Shown in pieces: positions 1 through 8,690 of a stretch of 64,000 nt of DNA. Under the pieces are notes generated by a model, which searched no databases, was not told where the DNA came from, and saw only the letters and a program-made list of their open reading frames with translations. The stretch spans positions 2,560,001 to 2,624,000 of the forward strand of contig NZ_NQYC01000001.1 of NCBI RefSeq assembly GCF_003600835.1. Direction: 5' to 3'. How positions within the stretch are numbered: the first letter of the stretch is position 1; every line of letters begins with the position of its first letter. This stretch comes from Bacillus sp. PK3_68. GTDB lineage: Bacteria; Bacillota; Bacilli; Bacillales; Domibacillaceae. A program made the position numbers and the translations under genes.

Positions 1-557
1 ACTCCATTACAGCGAATGCCATCTTTTCCATACTGTGCTGCAATGTATCTTGTCAAATTTACAACGGCAGCTTTAGAAGCTCCATAGGCAGAGCGCAGAG
101 CGTCGCCAGCAAATGCCGCCATGGAAGCCGTGTTAATAATAGAGCCGCCTCCCGCTTTAATCATATGAGGAATAGCAAATCGGCTGCCTAACAACACACT
201 TTTTGTGTTGACGTTCATTAAGCGGTCCCATTCTTCTAAATCTATGTTTATGACATCTAAATCTTTATGAAGGTTTGTTAAGCCGACATTGTTAAAAAGA
301 ACAGTAATTGTTCCATATTGCTCGACTGTAAAATCAACGGCCGCTTGAATAGAATCTTCCTTAGAAGCATCCAAAAATACAGCTGCTGCTTCTCCACCTT
401 GTTTTTTTATATTTTCAGCTGCTTCTTTGGCCCCTTCGAGATTAAAGTCAGCAATAACAACCTTGGCTCCTTCTTTGGCCATTAACGAAGCTGCTGATAA
501 GCCAATTCCTGAAGCTCCCCCTGTAACGAGAGCTACTTTTCCTTCTACTCGTCCCAT
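1..557 (-). CDS. SDR family oxidoreductase (3' end outside window)
   Basis: This is the N-terminal 185 or so residues of a classical short-chain dehydrogenase/reductase. The glycine-rich nucleotide motif TGGASGIG follows the first beta strand, NNVG replaces the usual NNAG, and the catalytic region shows Ser in INTASM and the YGASK (YxxxK) pair near the window edge. The start is an ATG at 557 preceded by AAAGGAGTG. The substrate cannot be told; many such genes are called glucose dehydrogenase or 3-oxoacyl reductase without proof. It is divergent from the cytochrome bd-type operon, with about 275 bp between them that should hold both promoters. No terminator or downstream gene is visible. Confidence 0.85.
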   Translation of the reverse strand, partial: MGRVEGKVALVTGGASGIGLSAASLMAKEGAKVVIADFNLEGAKEAAENIKKQGGEAAAVFLDASKEDSIQAAVDFTVEQYGTITVLFNNVGLTNLHKDLDVINIDLEEWDRLMNVNTKSVLLGSRFAIPHMIKAGGGSIINTASMAAFAGDALRSAYGASKAAVVNLTRYIAAQYGKDGIRCNG

Positions 558-832
558 GTCTTTCACTCCTTTATTTAATGCTTCCCAGCTATTTTCTCAC
601 CGATTCATTTAATGATTAACTTGTACCTGCCAAACTATTTTAACATCTAATTATTTAATTTTAAAATGATTTGTTTATTCTATTAATGAGATAGGGACTC
701 TCTGCTTTTCAGACACTAGGCACCTTATTTCTCATTGTCTGATGAGGAGGCTTTTCTTTGCCCCAATAATGGTTACATATTCTTTCTCTCTATTGGTAAT
801 GATAGGGGCAGAAAGAAAGGACGGAAGACAGA

Positions 833-2169
833 ATGGATAATTTACTGATTGCACGTTCCTTATTTGGAACGACTATGGCATTTCATATTATTTTCGCTAC
901 CATCGGGGTGGGGCTGCCTCTCATGATTTTAACAGCAGAGCTGCTCTATCAAAAGACGAAAGACCTGGACTACGTAGTGATGGCCAAGCGCTGGACAAAA
1001 ACGTTTGCTGTTTTACTTGGAGTTGGTATTCCAACAGGCACAATTGCCGGTGTGCAGTTATCCCTTCTTTGGCCTGGGTTTATGGAGATTATTGGAAAAG
1101 TTATGCCACTGCCGTTTCAAATTGAAATTTATGCTTTCTTTGTTGAAGCCCTCTTCATGTCTATCTATGTCTACGCAGCCGAGAGAATCGCTCCGTGGAT
1201 GAGAATTGTCAGCTTAATACTAGTCGCCTTGGGAGCTTTAGCCTCTGCCGTACTGATTACAAATGTGCACGCCTTTCAAGGAACACCCGCTGGTTTTCGT
1301 TATGAAAATGGAAAGTTCTTTGATATTAATCCATGGGAAGCTTTTTTTAATCCAAGCTTTTTTGTTACGGCCGGCCATGTCGCCCTATCCGCCTATGTCG
1401 TTGGCGCTTTCGTCGTTGCCTCCGTGGCAGCGTTTAAAATGACGCGAAATAAGCACGGCTCAAGAGTGTATCTTTTTCATCAAAAAGCATTAATGGTCAG
1501 CCTTGTTTTAGGAGGGATCTTCTCTTTCTTAACGGCGATTAATGGCCATGCGTCCGCTCAATATTTACATGAGTACCAGCCTGAAAAGTTAGCTGCTGCA
1601 GAGGGGCTGTTTGAAACACAATCACATGCTCCTTTAGCGATTGGAGGCATTACCGATCGGGAAACACAAACGATCAAGGGAGCCATCGAAATTCCCTGGC
1701 TGCTGAGCTTTCTGGCAGGCAACAGCTTTGATACCGTTGTTGTCGGGTTAAACGACTTTCCTGAAGAACTGTGGCCGCCATTGTTTATCCATACTCTCTT
1801 TAATGCCATGGTAGGGATCGGTTCACTGCTTATTCTTATTTCGTTAGCCGGGATCGTATGGAGAAAATTTCTGAAGAAAGACCGATTTCCGAAATGGTTT
1901 TTGTGGCTATTAGTTCTATCTGGCCCTCTCGCTGTTATTGCGATTGAGTGCGGCTGGATTTTCGCTTGCTCAGGAAGACAGCCATGGGTGATTTATCGTG
2001 TGTTAGCAACAGCCGAATCGGTTACAACCGCTACGAACCTGGGCGTTCTTTCTCTTCTATTCTTTTTGTGTACGTTCTGTTAGGCATTACGGTTGTCATG
2101 GTGCTGCTGTATTTCTTTAGAAAGAACACTGAATTAGATGATCTTGAGAAGGCCGAGAAAGGAGCTTAG
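833..2169 (+). pseudogene. cydA: Cytochrome bd-type quinol oxidase subunit I, frameshifted near the 3' end
   Basis: Subunit I of a membrane quinol:O2 oxidoreductase. The reading frame opens at an ATG at 833 after GAAAGGA and has the family start with His18 in FHIIFATIGVGLP, the candidate high-spin heme ligand, a short Q-loop region and GRQPWVIY. The frame stops at 2083, but the expected last helix and tail (YVLLGITVVMVLLYFFRK) continue in the -1 frame to 2169. Restoring one T in the T5 run at 2063-2067 joins the two into about 445 residues, the normal length. The glutamate usually found just before GRQPW (E445 in E. coli CydA) is Cys-Ser here (FACSGRQPW). The short Q-loop and the partner gene resemble the CioA/YthA group. 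The frameshift may be a sequencing error; otherwise the last helix is lost. Confidence 0.85.
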
Positions 2170-2202
2170 CCATGCTATTTAACTATACAGGAGGCGTGAT
2201 TC

Positions 2203-3237
2203 ATGCCAAATGAGCTGATTGCTATTACGATTCTATGGGGATTTGTATTTATTTACTCGATCATGGCAACGATGGACTTTGGCGCCGGCTTCTGGTCAAT
2301 GATTTACATACATCGTGAAAAGACAAGAGCAACGAATATCGCCAACCGCTATTTGTCACCTACTTGGGAAGTGACGAACACATTTATCGTTGCCTTGGTT
2401 GTGGCTGTGTACAGCTTATTTCCGAAGGCAGCTTATACACTTGGTACAATTTTGCTCGTTCCGGGCAGCATTATCTTGTTGCTGCTCGCCGTCAGAAGCG
2501 CCTTCTTAGTCTTTTCTAATATTGCTGTAGAATATAAAAAGCCACTGACATATGTCTCAGGTATTACCGGCATCTTAATTCCGGGCTTGTTAATCAGCGT
2601 CTTACCTATCACCCACGGCACATTTATCGATTATAAAGGCGGACATCCCACTTTGAATTTACAAAAGCTTTTTACGAGTCCGAGTGAATATGCATTTATT
2701 GGATTTGCCATTAGCAGCACCTTATTTTTATCATCCTTGCTGTTAGCCGATTATTCCAAGACATCCAATGAAGAGGAAGCCTACAAAGTGTACTTGAGAG
2801 ATGGAAGAATTTTAGGGCCAATTTCTTTACTGATGGCCTTTGCCATTATGCTCACTTTAAGGGCAGAAACACCATGGTTATATACGCGCATGATGGAAGA
2901 TCTGCCTCTGCTGCTTGTGTCACTTGGCTTCTTTTTAATTGGAGGGCTTGGTTTATTTCTTCCTTCATTTTCAAAGAAAGATGTACGGGGAATGCCAAGG
3001 CTTGCTGTTGTGGCAGTTACGACTCAATATTTCATTGCCAGTTATGTGTACGGCAAAGCCCATCTGCCATATATGGTTTACCCCAATGTGACTATCCAGT
3101 CCGGTTTTACCGATCCTAACTCCTTTATGGCCGTATTTGCCACTTATATTGCCGGCTTCGTTATTCTCTTTCCCGGCTTTATTTATTTTTGGAGGCTGTT
3201 TATGCATGATAAAAAGTATTTACGGCAAAAAAGCTAA
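2203..3237 (+). CDS. cydB: Cytochrome bd-type quinol oxidase subunit II
   Basis: A 344-residue integral membrane protein with eight or nine hydrophobic segments. It begins with the family pattern of a first helix followed by MATMDFGAGFWSM, and has the PTWEVTNTF-type segment that follows in CydB proteins. It pairs with subunit I to form the oxidase; the small size and sequence fit the CioB/YthB branch rather than E. coli CydB. The ATG is preceded by a strong AGGAGGCG. It starts 33 bp after the corrected end of cydA, so the two are one transcript, ended by the hairpin at 3247-3295. No cydCD cytochrome-assembly genes are seen next to it. Confidence 0.9.
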   Translation: MPNELIAITILWGFVFIYSIMATMDFGAGFWSMIYIHREKTRATNIANRYLSPTWEVTNTFIVALVVAVYSLFPKAAYTLGTILLVPGSIILLLLAVRSAFLVFSNIAVEYKKPLTYVSGITGILIPGLLISVLPITHGTFIDYKGGHPTLNLQKLFTSPSEYAFIGFAISSTLFLSSLLLADYSKTSNEEEAYKVYLRDGRILGPISLLMAFAIMLTLRAETPWLYTRMMEDLPLLLVSLGFFLIGGLGLFLPSFSKKDVRGMPRLAVVAVTTQYFIASYVYGKAHLPYMVYPNVTIQSGFTDPNSFMAVFATYIAGFVILFPGFIYFWRLFMHDKKYLRQKS

Positions 3238-3246
3238 TGATCTTCT

Positions 3247-3295
3247 GAAAAGAAAAAGCTTGATGGGCTGCCGGCCCGTTAAGCTTTTTCTTTTC
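3247..3295 (+). terminator. Intrinsic terminator after cydAB
   Basis: A perfect 15-bp stem: GAAAAGAAAAAGCTT at 3247-3261 pairs with 3281-3295. A GC-rich inner part lies between the arms, and the second arm is itself T-rich. The A-rich left arm could also stop transcription of the opposite strand. Confidence 0.8.
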
Positions 3296-3302
3296 TAACC
3301 AT

Positions 3303-3470
3303 TCACCACTGATTCAACAGCGAGGTAATCAAAACAGTTAAAGCATAGATAAGTAAAATGACTTGCAGAAGACCCGTTCTTCTTCTCTGCTTATTCACTA
3401 AAAAGAGTCCCACACATATCATTGCCAAGATGATGCAAGTAATATCTAACAGGAGTTGATTGGCTATCAT
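3303..3470 (-). CDS. Small two-helix membrane protein, unknown
   Basis: A 55-codon frame starting with an ATG at 3470, five bases after the purU stop. The product (MIANQLLLDITCIILAMICV at its start) has two hydrophobic stretches separated by a basic turn NKQRRRTG, so it would be a two-pass membrane peptide. There is no clear ribosome binding site, which makes translation coupling to purU the likeliest way it is read. It fills the gap between purU and the cydAB terminator. I do not recognise the family. Confidence 0.45.
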   Translation of the reverse strand: MIANQLLLDITCIILAMICVGLFLVNKQRRRTGLLQVILLIYALTVLITSLLNQW

Positions 3471-3475
3471 CCGGC

Positions 3476-4372
3476 TTACGTAAACACGATTGTTTTATTG
3501 CCGTGAACGATAACTTTATCTTCCACATGCCAGGAAACGGCTTCTGCAAGGACACTTCTTTCCACATGACGACCGGCAATCTTCAAATCTTCTGCTGTGT
3601 AGCGGTGGTTGACTCGCAAGATATCCTGCTCAATAATCGGCCCTTCATCAAGCTCATTAGTTACATAATGAGCAGTCGCCCCAATCAACTTCACTCCGCG
3701 GTTAAAAGCCCTGACGTAAGGATTTGCCCCTACAAATGCCGGCAAAAATGAGTGGTGAATATTAATGATTTGGTTTGGATATTTGGCTATAAAACTAGGA
3801 GAGAGGATTTGCATATATCTTGCCAAAACAATAAAGTCGACTTTTCCTTCCATTAACTCCATCGCCTTGTGTTCAGCCTCCTCTTTCGATTCATGAGAAA
3901 GCGGGATATGATAGTAAGGAATGCCATAGCTTTCCACCATTTCTTTTAAATCAGAGTGATTGCTGATAACCATTGGAATCTCAACCGGGAGTTCTTTTGA
4001 TTTCCAGCGCCAAAGAAGCTCCAAGAGACAATGGTCTGCTTTAGAAACAAAAATCGCCATCCGCTTTGATTTTTCTTTATTTCTCAACTGCCATTCCATT
4101 GGGTAGGATTCAGATAATTCCTGCAATCTCTGCTCCAGCTTATCAATAGCAGAGCCCTTCTCATCCATATCGAACTCAACCCTCATAAAGAAAATGCCAT
4201 CTTTAGGATTCGTGGTATGCTGGTCAAATTGAACGATATTTGCTTTATGTTCCAATAATACATTAGATACGGCTGAAATAATGCCCGGTTTTTCTGGACA
4301 AGTAACTAACAATTTAAAATAATGAATATTCCCCTTTTTATGCAAAATTCTTCCCCCATCCTTAAACGCCAT
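3476..4372 (-). CDS. purU: Formyltetrahydrofolate deformylase
   Basis: PurU hydrolyses 10-formyl-THF to formate and THF, balancing one-carbon pools. The N-terminal ACT domain starts at VTCPEKPGIISAVSNVLLEHKANI, and the C-terminal part is the formyltransferase fold with the INIHHSFLPAFVGANPY segment holding the catalytic Asn-His region and a later Asp in NELDEGPIIEQD. Length is normal for the family. The start is unsure: the ATG at 4372 has a weak site, while an in-frame TTG at 4345 follows GGGGGAAG closely. It lies 18 bp after the IscA-like gene and is in the transcript led by the glycine riboswitch. E. coli PurU is known to be inhibited by glycine and activated by methionine, so glycine control here makes sense. 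Confidence 0.93.
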   Translation of the reverse strand: MAFKDGGRILHKKGNIHYFKLLVTCPEKPGIISAVSNVLLEHKANIVQFDQHTTNPKDGIFFMRVEFDMDEKGSAIDKLEQRLQELSESYPMEWQLRNKEKSKRMAIFVSKADHCLLELLWRWKSKELPVEIPMVISNHSDLKEMVESYGIPYYHIPLSHESKEEAEHKAMELMEGKVDFIVLARYMQILSPSFIAKYPNQIINIHHSFLPAFVGANPYVRAFNRGVKLIGATAHYVTNELDEGPIIEQDILRVNHRYTAEDLKIAGRHVERSVLAEAVSWHVEDKVIVHGNKTIVFT

Positions 4373-4390
4373 TCTTTGTATAACGAAAAG

Positions 4391-4690
4391 CTATTCGATC
4401 GCACAATCACTTGAGGCAAAGCTTTCTCCAACTAAGAAGCCCGTTTCCTTTGTATAGTCAATATGTGTTTCAGCATCGAGATAACGTTCAGTAAAGCGAT
4501 CTATGCGAATTTGCACCCCATTGCAATCAATCACCTTATCATTTCGGCGCGGCTCATCAAATGTAAGGGCAAACCTTACCGATATTCCACATCCACCAGC
4601 CACATCAGCATCAATTCTTGGAGAATACTTTTCTTCAAGCATCATTGCTTTTAGCTGCTTCATCGCCGGTCCTGTTAATGTAATCATCAT
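4391..4690 (-). CDS. HesB/IscA-like iron-sulfur biosynthesis domain protein
   Basis: A small protein of 99 residues with the beta-rich fold of the Fe-S biosynthesis (IscA/HesB, YqkB-like) family: ITLTGPAMKQLKAMM at the start, GGCGISVRFALTFDEP in the middle and SSDCAIE at the end. Cysteines occur in GGCG, DCNG and SSDC; this differs from the classic CGCG tail of IscA, so metal carriage is not certain. Among the stacked ATGs, 4690 has AAGGAGG at ideal spacing, so the longer upstream reading is rejected. It is the first gene after the riboswitch terminator and lies directly ahead of purU. Its link to glycine metabolism is unclear. Confidence 0.8.
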   Translation of the reverse strand: MMITLTGPAMKQLKAMMLEEKYSPRIDADVAGGCGISVRFALTFDEPRRNDKVIDCNGVQIRIDRFTERYLDAETHIDYTKETGFLVGESFASSDCAIE

Positions 4691-4760
4691 CCTTCCCTCC
4701 TTCTGCGAGCGTTTTCTAGTTATACACCTTGTTTTGCTCACTCCCTTTTTCTGCACGCAA

Positions 4761-4800
4761 AAAAGGACAGAAAAGGGTACAATCCCTTCTCTGTCCTTTT
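4761..4800 (-). terminator. Expression-platform terminator of the glycine riboswitch
   Basis: On the minus strand AAAAGGACAGAGAAGGG pairs with CCCTTTTCTGTCCTTTT and runs into a T-rich tail (plus-strand A run at 4759-4764). It directly follows the second aptamer, as expected for a glycine ON switch in which ligand binding prevents this hairpin. Confidence 0.9.
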
Positions 4801-4975
4801 ACCTGAGAGTTTAACCCTATCTTCAATAGGGCCTTCCCCTTTGGTGGCGTACTTAAACGCGCTCTCCAGAGGTGCGTCCCATTGTGGTTCTTCTACCTGA
4901 GAGATTAATTCCAAGGGCCTTTTTGGAACTTGCTCCTTCGGTGGCTTATTGCTCGCACTCTCCCACAATCGTCAT
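4801..4975 (-). promoter_or_regulatory. Tandem glycine riboswitch
   Basis: Two copies of the glycine aptamer core lie in series on the minus strand. Each has a GGAGAG-type P1 start, a conserved CACCGAAGG or CACCAAAGG segment, and the CTCTCAGGTA close (plus-strand TACCTGAGAG at 4800-4809 and 4894-4903). A short linker joins them, then the terminator at 4761-4800 follows. Family knowledge: such elements usually control glycine cleavage genes (gcvT operon) or glycine transporters. Here the downstream genes are an IscA-like gene and purU. Confidence 0.93.
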
Positions 4976-4990
4976 CCGCTATTTTTATTC

Positions 4991-5019
4991 AGAATAATTT
5001 AAATATTGGTGATTGTCAA
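4991..5019 (-). promoter_or_regulatory. Sigma-A promoter of the riboswitch operon
   Basis: On the minus strand a perfect -35 TTGACA (5014-5019) is followed after 17 bp by TATTCT (4991-4996). Transcription would begin about 10 bp before the first aptamer. Confidence 0.7.
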
Positions 5020-5040
5020 TTGTTTTCCCAATTCTCTTAC

Positions 5041-5658
5041 CTATAGACTAGATCCTCCATAATGAAAAATAACAAAACGTTCATTGTCATTTTTTTCATA
5101 GAAACCCGGCACTCTCACTTCTTTCACCAGTTGAAATGGAGTATACACTTCAAGAAATTGGATGTACTCCGCTGTCGGATAGTAAAGGACAATATCAACA
5201 GACCGTTGATGCTCTTCAACTGAGTGCAGGATATGATGGACGACCTTCATGAAAATTTGGATCGAAAAAGGATTGAAGAAGTAGAACCGATTGTCTGCCT
5301 TTTCGATCTGATACTCCTCTGCCGCGCAGCATACAAAGCGAATAGATTGATCCGACCTCTTCTTCTTTTTCATATAATCGGCTTGATTTTCAAGTGCTTC
5401 CTGGTAAAGCTGGCCGTTTACCTCAATCCCTGTTACCCGAGCGTGAAAACGATGATGGATATAAAATAGTAAACGCCCTTTTCCACAGCCGAAATCAACT
5501 ACCCCATCTGTTCTTTTCACCTCATACTCCCGAAAAAGCTCATCGATGGCCTCATAGGGGGTTGCCTCATAACGATTATAGTGAATTGACTGATATAGCC
5601 ATTCCCATGTGCCGCCTGTCTGAATCTTTAGCAAGCGATCGTATTCTTTTTCATTCAT
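5041..5658 (-). CDS. Class I SAM-dependent methyltransferase
   Basis: A 205-residue Rossmann-type methyltransferase. Motif I is VVDFGCGKGRLLFY, followed by the acidic end of beta 2 in VTGIEVN, and a FFNPFS segment sits where motif IV is expected. Of two nearby ATGs, 5658 has GGGGA at good spacing and is preferred over 5664. The acceptor substrate is not recognisable; the NPF(S) motif is used by N-, O- and C-methylating enzymes alike. It is the last gene of a minus-strand run that begins with an aldehyde dehydrogenase and MsrAB. No clear terminator follows before the riboswitch promoter. Confidence 0.8.
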   Translation of the reverse strand: MNEKEYDRLLKIQTGGTWEWLYQSIHYNRYEATPYEAIDELFREYEVKRTDGVVDFGCGKGRLLFYIHHRFHARVTGIEVNGQLYQEALENQADYMKKKKRSDQSIRFVCCAAEEYQIEKADNRFYFFNPFSIQIFMKVVHHILHSVEEHQRSVDIVLYYPTAEYIQFLEVYTPFQLVKEVRVPGFYEKNDNERFVIFHYGGSSL

Positions 5659-5685
5659 TGCCATTCCCCGATCTGTTTTTCTTTA

Positions 5686-5784
5686 TTATAAAGCGGACGA
5701 TATAATCCACTCAAACGAATACCGCTTGTCAATCTGCTGAACGGACCAATAAATTGGCTCTTGTGGCGAGTACATAAGCGTCAT
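5686..5784 (-). CDS. Possible 32-residue peptide between msrAB and the methyltransferase
   Basis: A short frame from an ATG at 5784 to a TAA at 5686-5688, beginning MTLMYSPQEPIYWS. The same frame stays open back to the msrAB stop, so it may be the tail of a longer lost gene. The ribosome binding site is weak (CGGATCA). It is kept only because the spacing on both sides fits an operon; it could equally be chance. Confidence 0.25.
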   Translation of the reverse strand: MTLMYSPQEPIYWSVQQIDKRYSFEWIISSAL

Positions 5785-5847
5785 TGATCCGTAAAGGTGC
5801 AGAATTGATGGATCAACAAACAGAAGTGGCCAATAAAGGAACTTCTC

Positions 5848-6804
5848 TTATTCGAACAGGCTTTTAAATTCTCCATAGCCCTCTTCTTCAAGCTTATCCT
5901 TTGGCACAAAACGGAGAGCAGCCGAGTTAATACAATAGCGTGCGCGGTCAGGACCAGGACCATCATCAAAGACGTGGCCTAAATGAGCGTCAGATGTTTT
6001 TGCCCGCACCTCAATCCGGCGCATGCCATGAGACGTATCAAGTTTTTCTGCTAGCTCTATCCGGCGCAAGGGCTTCGTGAAGCTTGGCCAGCCGCAGCCC
6101 GCGTCATATTTATCCGTCGAGCTGAACAAAGGCTCTCCTGAAATAATATCCACATAGATTCCCTCTTCCGTGTGGTCCCAATATTCATTATGAAATGGTG
6201 GCTCTGTCGCATTATTTCTTGTTACCTCGTATTGAAGAGGAGTGAGTTCTTCCCGTAATTGCTCATCTGTTTTTTGATCTTTCCAGTTTTCACGAATAAA
6301 TTTTGCTCGCCCGGACCCCTCTTTATAAAGATTGTAGTGGAAGGCATTCTTTTTGTAATAGTGCTGGTGCTTTTCTTCCGCTCGGTAAAAGGGCCTCGCC
6401 GGCAGAATCTCTGTCACGATCGGTTTTTGAAAACGGCCGCTTGCTGCTAATTCTGCTTTCGAAGCTTCCGCCAATTCTTTTTGTTCTTTGTCATGGTAAA
6501 AAATGGCCGTCCTATAGGATGATCCCCGGTCATTGAACTGTCCGCCCGCATCAGTTGGATCAATTTGATGCCAAAACAGCTCAAGTAATTTTTTATAAGG
6601 AAAAACTGCAGGATCATACATGATTTGTACCGCTTCATAATGACCCGTTATGTCAGAGCATACCTCTTCATACGTCGGGTTCTCTGTGTGGCCACCCGTA
6701 TAACCGGAGACAACCTCTTTAATTCCCGGTTGTTCATCAAACGGTGATACCATACACCAAAAACAGCCGCCTGCAAATGTAGCTAGCTTCCATTGTTCAC
6801 CCAA
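5848..6804 (-). CDS. msrAB: Fused peptide methionine sulfoxide reductase A/B
   Basis: A 318-residue two-domain enzyme that reduces both S- and R-methionine sulfoxide in oxidised proteins. The MsrA domain opens with [11 protein letters not shown], whose first Cys is catalytic, and includes the SGYTGG segment. The MsrB domain begins near residue 170 with [12 protein letters not shown], has [12 protein letters not shown], and ends with the catalytic [11 protein letters not shown]. Zinc-binding CxxC pairs of some MsrB proteins are absent. The start is a TTG at 6804 with AAAGGAGTG upstream. It follows the aldehyde dehydrogenase by 25 bp, suggesting a shared oxidative-damage or detoxification transcript. 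No signal peptide, so cytoplasmic. Confidence 0.95.
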   Translation of the reverse strand: MGEQWKLATFAGGCFWCMVSPFDEQPGIKEVVSGYTGGHTENPTYEEVCSDITGHYEAVQIMYDPAVFPYKKLLELFWHQIDPTDAGGQFNDRGSSYRTAIFYHDKEQKELAEASKAELAASGRFQKPIVTEILPARPFYRAEEKHQHYYKKNAFHYNLYKEGSGRAKFIRENWKDQKTDEQLREELTPLQYEVTRNNATEPPFHNEYWDHTEEGIYVDIISGEPLFSSTDKYDAGCGWPSFTKPLRRIELAEKLDTSHGMRRIEVRAKTSDAHLGHVFDDGPGPDRARYCINSAALRFVPKDKLEEEGYGEFKSLFE

Positions 6805-6829
6805 GAATCAACACTCCTTTACATCCGTA

Positions 6830-8365
6830 TTATTTTCGGTTTCCAGTCTTCAAAAGCTGACGATAGGCCGTTAAGAATTCGCCCCAGTTTCTTTTTTTTC
6901 CCCAAAAGCTGCGAACCAGGCGTACAAATAGTTCATACTTTCCTTCATAAGGGTACCAGTTCACTTCTTTTTTCTTACGGCCCTTGTCCACCATAACGGC
7001 TGTTTGAACACAAAAGCTCTGCATGCCTACATCCCCATGATACGCGCCAATTCCTCCCTCTTTCGTTCCTCCGTAAGGAAGATAAGGATTGGCTACTGTA
7101 ATGATTACATCATTAATAACTGCATTGCCTGATACGAGCCGGGAGACAATGCGCTTGCCTCGTTCTACATCGGCCGTCCAGACACTGGCATTCAAGCCAA
7201 AGCGGGTATCGTTAGCTAAAGAAACAGCCTCTTCCTCTGTCTCGAATGGCATAATCGGCAAGACAGGCCCAAAGGTTTCCTCCTGCATAATGGCCATGTC
7301 ATGATTGACATTCGTTACTATCATAGGTCTAATGAACATCTGATCGTCTGCCCACTGATCTGGGTGCTCACCAGCAATAAGTTCTGCTCCTTTTTCGATC
7401 GCTTCTGTCACATGCTCCTTAATAATGGCTGTTTGCTGGGGAAAAGTCATCGAACCAACATCGCTGTCAGAAGCTGTCCCTTGCTTTAAAGATTGCGTTG
7501 CCTGAACTAAACGACCAACAAATTCTTCATAGACTGACTTGTCCACATACACCCGCTCAACAGACATACACACCTGGCCGCTGTTCGTAAAGGCTCCCCA
7601 AATAGCCCCCTGTACAGCTCTTTCCATATTTGCATCGGCACAAACGATCATCGGGTCTTTACCGCCAAGCTCCAGCAGCGTCGGAATTAATTGCTTAGCT
7701 GCTTCCATCTGAATGATTTTCCCTGTTCGGACAGAGCCCGTGAAATGAATAAAATCCGGCTTGCCCTCTATAAGCGCAGCTCCTAACTCCTTGCCGCCAT
7801 GCGCTACCTGTAATAGACCTCGGGGAAAGCCAGCCGCTTTAAATAAGCTTTCAATTAATACACCAACCATCGGTGTAATCTCGGACGGCTTTAAAATAAC
7901 CGCATTTCCGGCAACGAGCGCTTCAACGATCGGAATCATAGAAAGCTGGAATGGAAAGTTCCACGGGGAAATGACCAATACGGTTCCCCGTGGCTTATAT
8001 TCGATATAAGAGGATTTTCCAATAAATATCAGGGGCGTTTTAACTTTTTTTGTTTTTAACGCGGCAGCTGCTCTTCTTTCAATGTGCGAAATTGAATCAA
8101 CGACTGTCATCACTTCTGTTGTTAATGCTTCCACAGCCACTTTTCCCGTGGAGTCACTAATCACTTTCACGATATGATCCAATTCATCCAGAATGTGAAG
8201 CCGCAGCTTTCGAAGCGAGCGAATTCTCTCTGAAATTGGCAAGTCAGCCCAAGTTAAGCCAGCTCCCTTCGCGCTTTCATAGAACATATCAACTTGTTCT
8301 ACAGATGTTTCCTCCAATACGCCAATGATATTCTTTGTTGCGGGACTTCTCACTGTCCATGTCAT
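6830..8365 (-). CDS. Aldehyde dehydrogenase family protein
   Basis: A 511-residue NAD(P)-dependent aldehyde dehydrogenase. It shows the cofactor-site ISPWNFPFQLSM, the FTGSVRTGK nucleotide motif, the general base Glu in LELGGKDP, and the catalytic Cys in FTNSGQVCMSVERVYV. The C-terminus carries about 45 extra residues rich in aromatic and basic amino acids (NWYPYEGKYELFVRLVRSFW), as in membrane-associated long-chain aldehyde dehydrogenases; membrane contact is an inference. The start at 8365 has GAAGGAGGAACG; the longer reading upstream has none. The substrate is unknown. It leads the msrAB-methyltransferase run. Confidence 0.9.
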   Translation of the reverse strand: MTWTVRSPATKNIIGVLEETSVEQVDMFYESAKGAGLTWADLPISERIRSLRKLRLHILDELDHIVKVISDSTGKVAVEALTTEVMTVVDSISHIERRAAAALKTKKVKTPLIFIGKSSYIEYKPRGTVLVISPWNFPFQLSMIPIVEALVAGNAVILKPSEITPMVGVLIESLFKAAGFPRGLLQVAHGGKELGAALIEGKPDFIHFTGSVRTGKIIQMEAAKQLIPTLLELGGKDPMIVCADANMERAVQGAIWGAFTNSGQVCMSVERVYVDKSVYEEFVGRLVQATQSLKQGTASDSDVGSMTFPQQTAIIKEHVTEAIEKGAELIAGEHPDQWADDQMFIRPMIVTNVNHDMAIMQEETFGPVLPIMPFETEEEAVSLANDTRFGLNASVWTADVERGKRIVSRLVSGNAVINDVIITVANPYLPYGGTKEGGIGAYHGDVGMQSFCVQTAVMVDKGRKKKEVNWYPYEGKYELFVRLVRSFWGKKRNWGEFLTAYRQLLKTGNRK

Positions 8366-8483
8366 GTACGTTCCTCCTTCATTTACTGTTATCATTTTGT
8401 CGCAGTCGTTCCGGTATTCCTGATAAAATTAGATAGATGGAATTCATCTTTGCTGATTCGTTGAATTTGGCGTTGGAGCCTCT

Positions 8484-8606
8484 CTAATCGCTAGGATGAA
8501 CGAGCAGCTTAAACTCTGCCGCCAGTTCCCTGGTAATTAAGTTCCCAAGGATTTTTGAGGCAATGAATCCGGGCAACCCGATAATGAAGAATAATTGTTT
8601 CTTCAT
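8484..8606 (-). CDS. Possible 40-residue small protein
   Basis: A short frame from an ATG at 8606 with GAGGAGA just upstream (spacing short). The product starts MKKQLFFIIGLPGFIASKIL, with one hydrophobic stretch and a charged tail ending HPSD. It lies between the terminator of the HprK-like gene and the aldehyde dehydrogenase, so it would need its own promoter. No family is recognised. Confidence 0.35.
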   Translation of the reverse strand: MKKQLFFIIGLPGFIASKILGNLITRELAAEFKLLVHPSD

Positions 8607-8635
8607 CTTCTCCTCGTAAGACACAAATTGATTAA

Positions 8636-8678
8636 GAAAAAAGACAGGCCGTACCTGAAAAAGGACGTGTCTGTCTTT
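8636..8678 (-). terminator. Intrinsic terminator after the HprK-like gene
   Basis: On the minus strand AAAGACAG pairs with CTGTCTTT, with a partly paired inner stem, followed by six T (plus-strand A run at 8636-8642). Confidence 0.75.
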
Positions 8679-8690
8679 ATTGCAACGCTG

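Noticed and set aside
2040-2090. Programmed frameshifting in cydA
   Set aside because: The T5 run lacks a typical slippery heptamer with a downstream structure, and six other genes show the same one-base loss, so a sequencing or mutational cause is simpler.
4738-4968. Open frame of 76 codons on the minus strand
   Set aside because: It lies entirely over the glycine riboswitch and its terminator; the structure explains the sequence.
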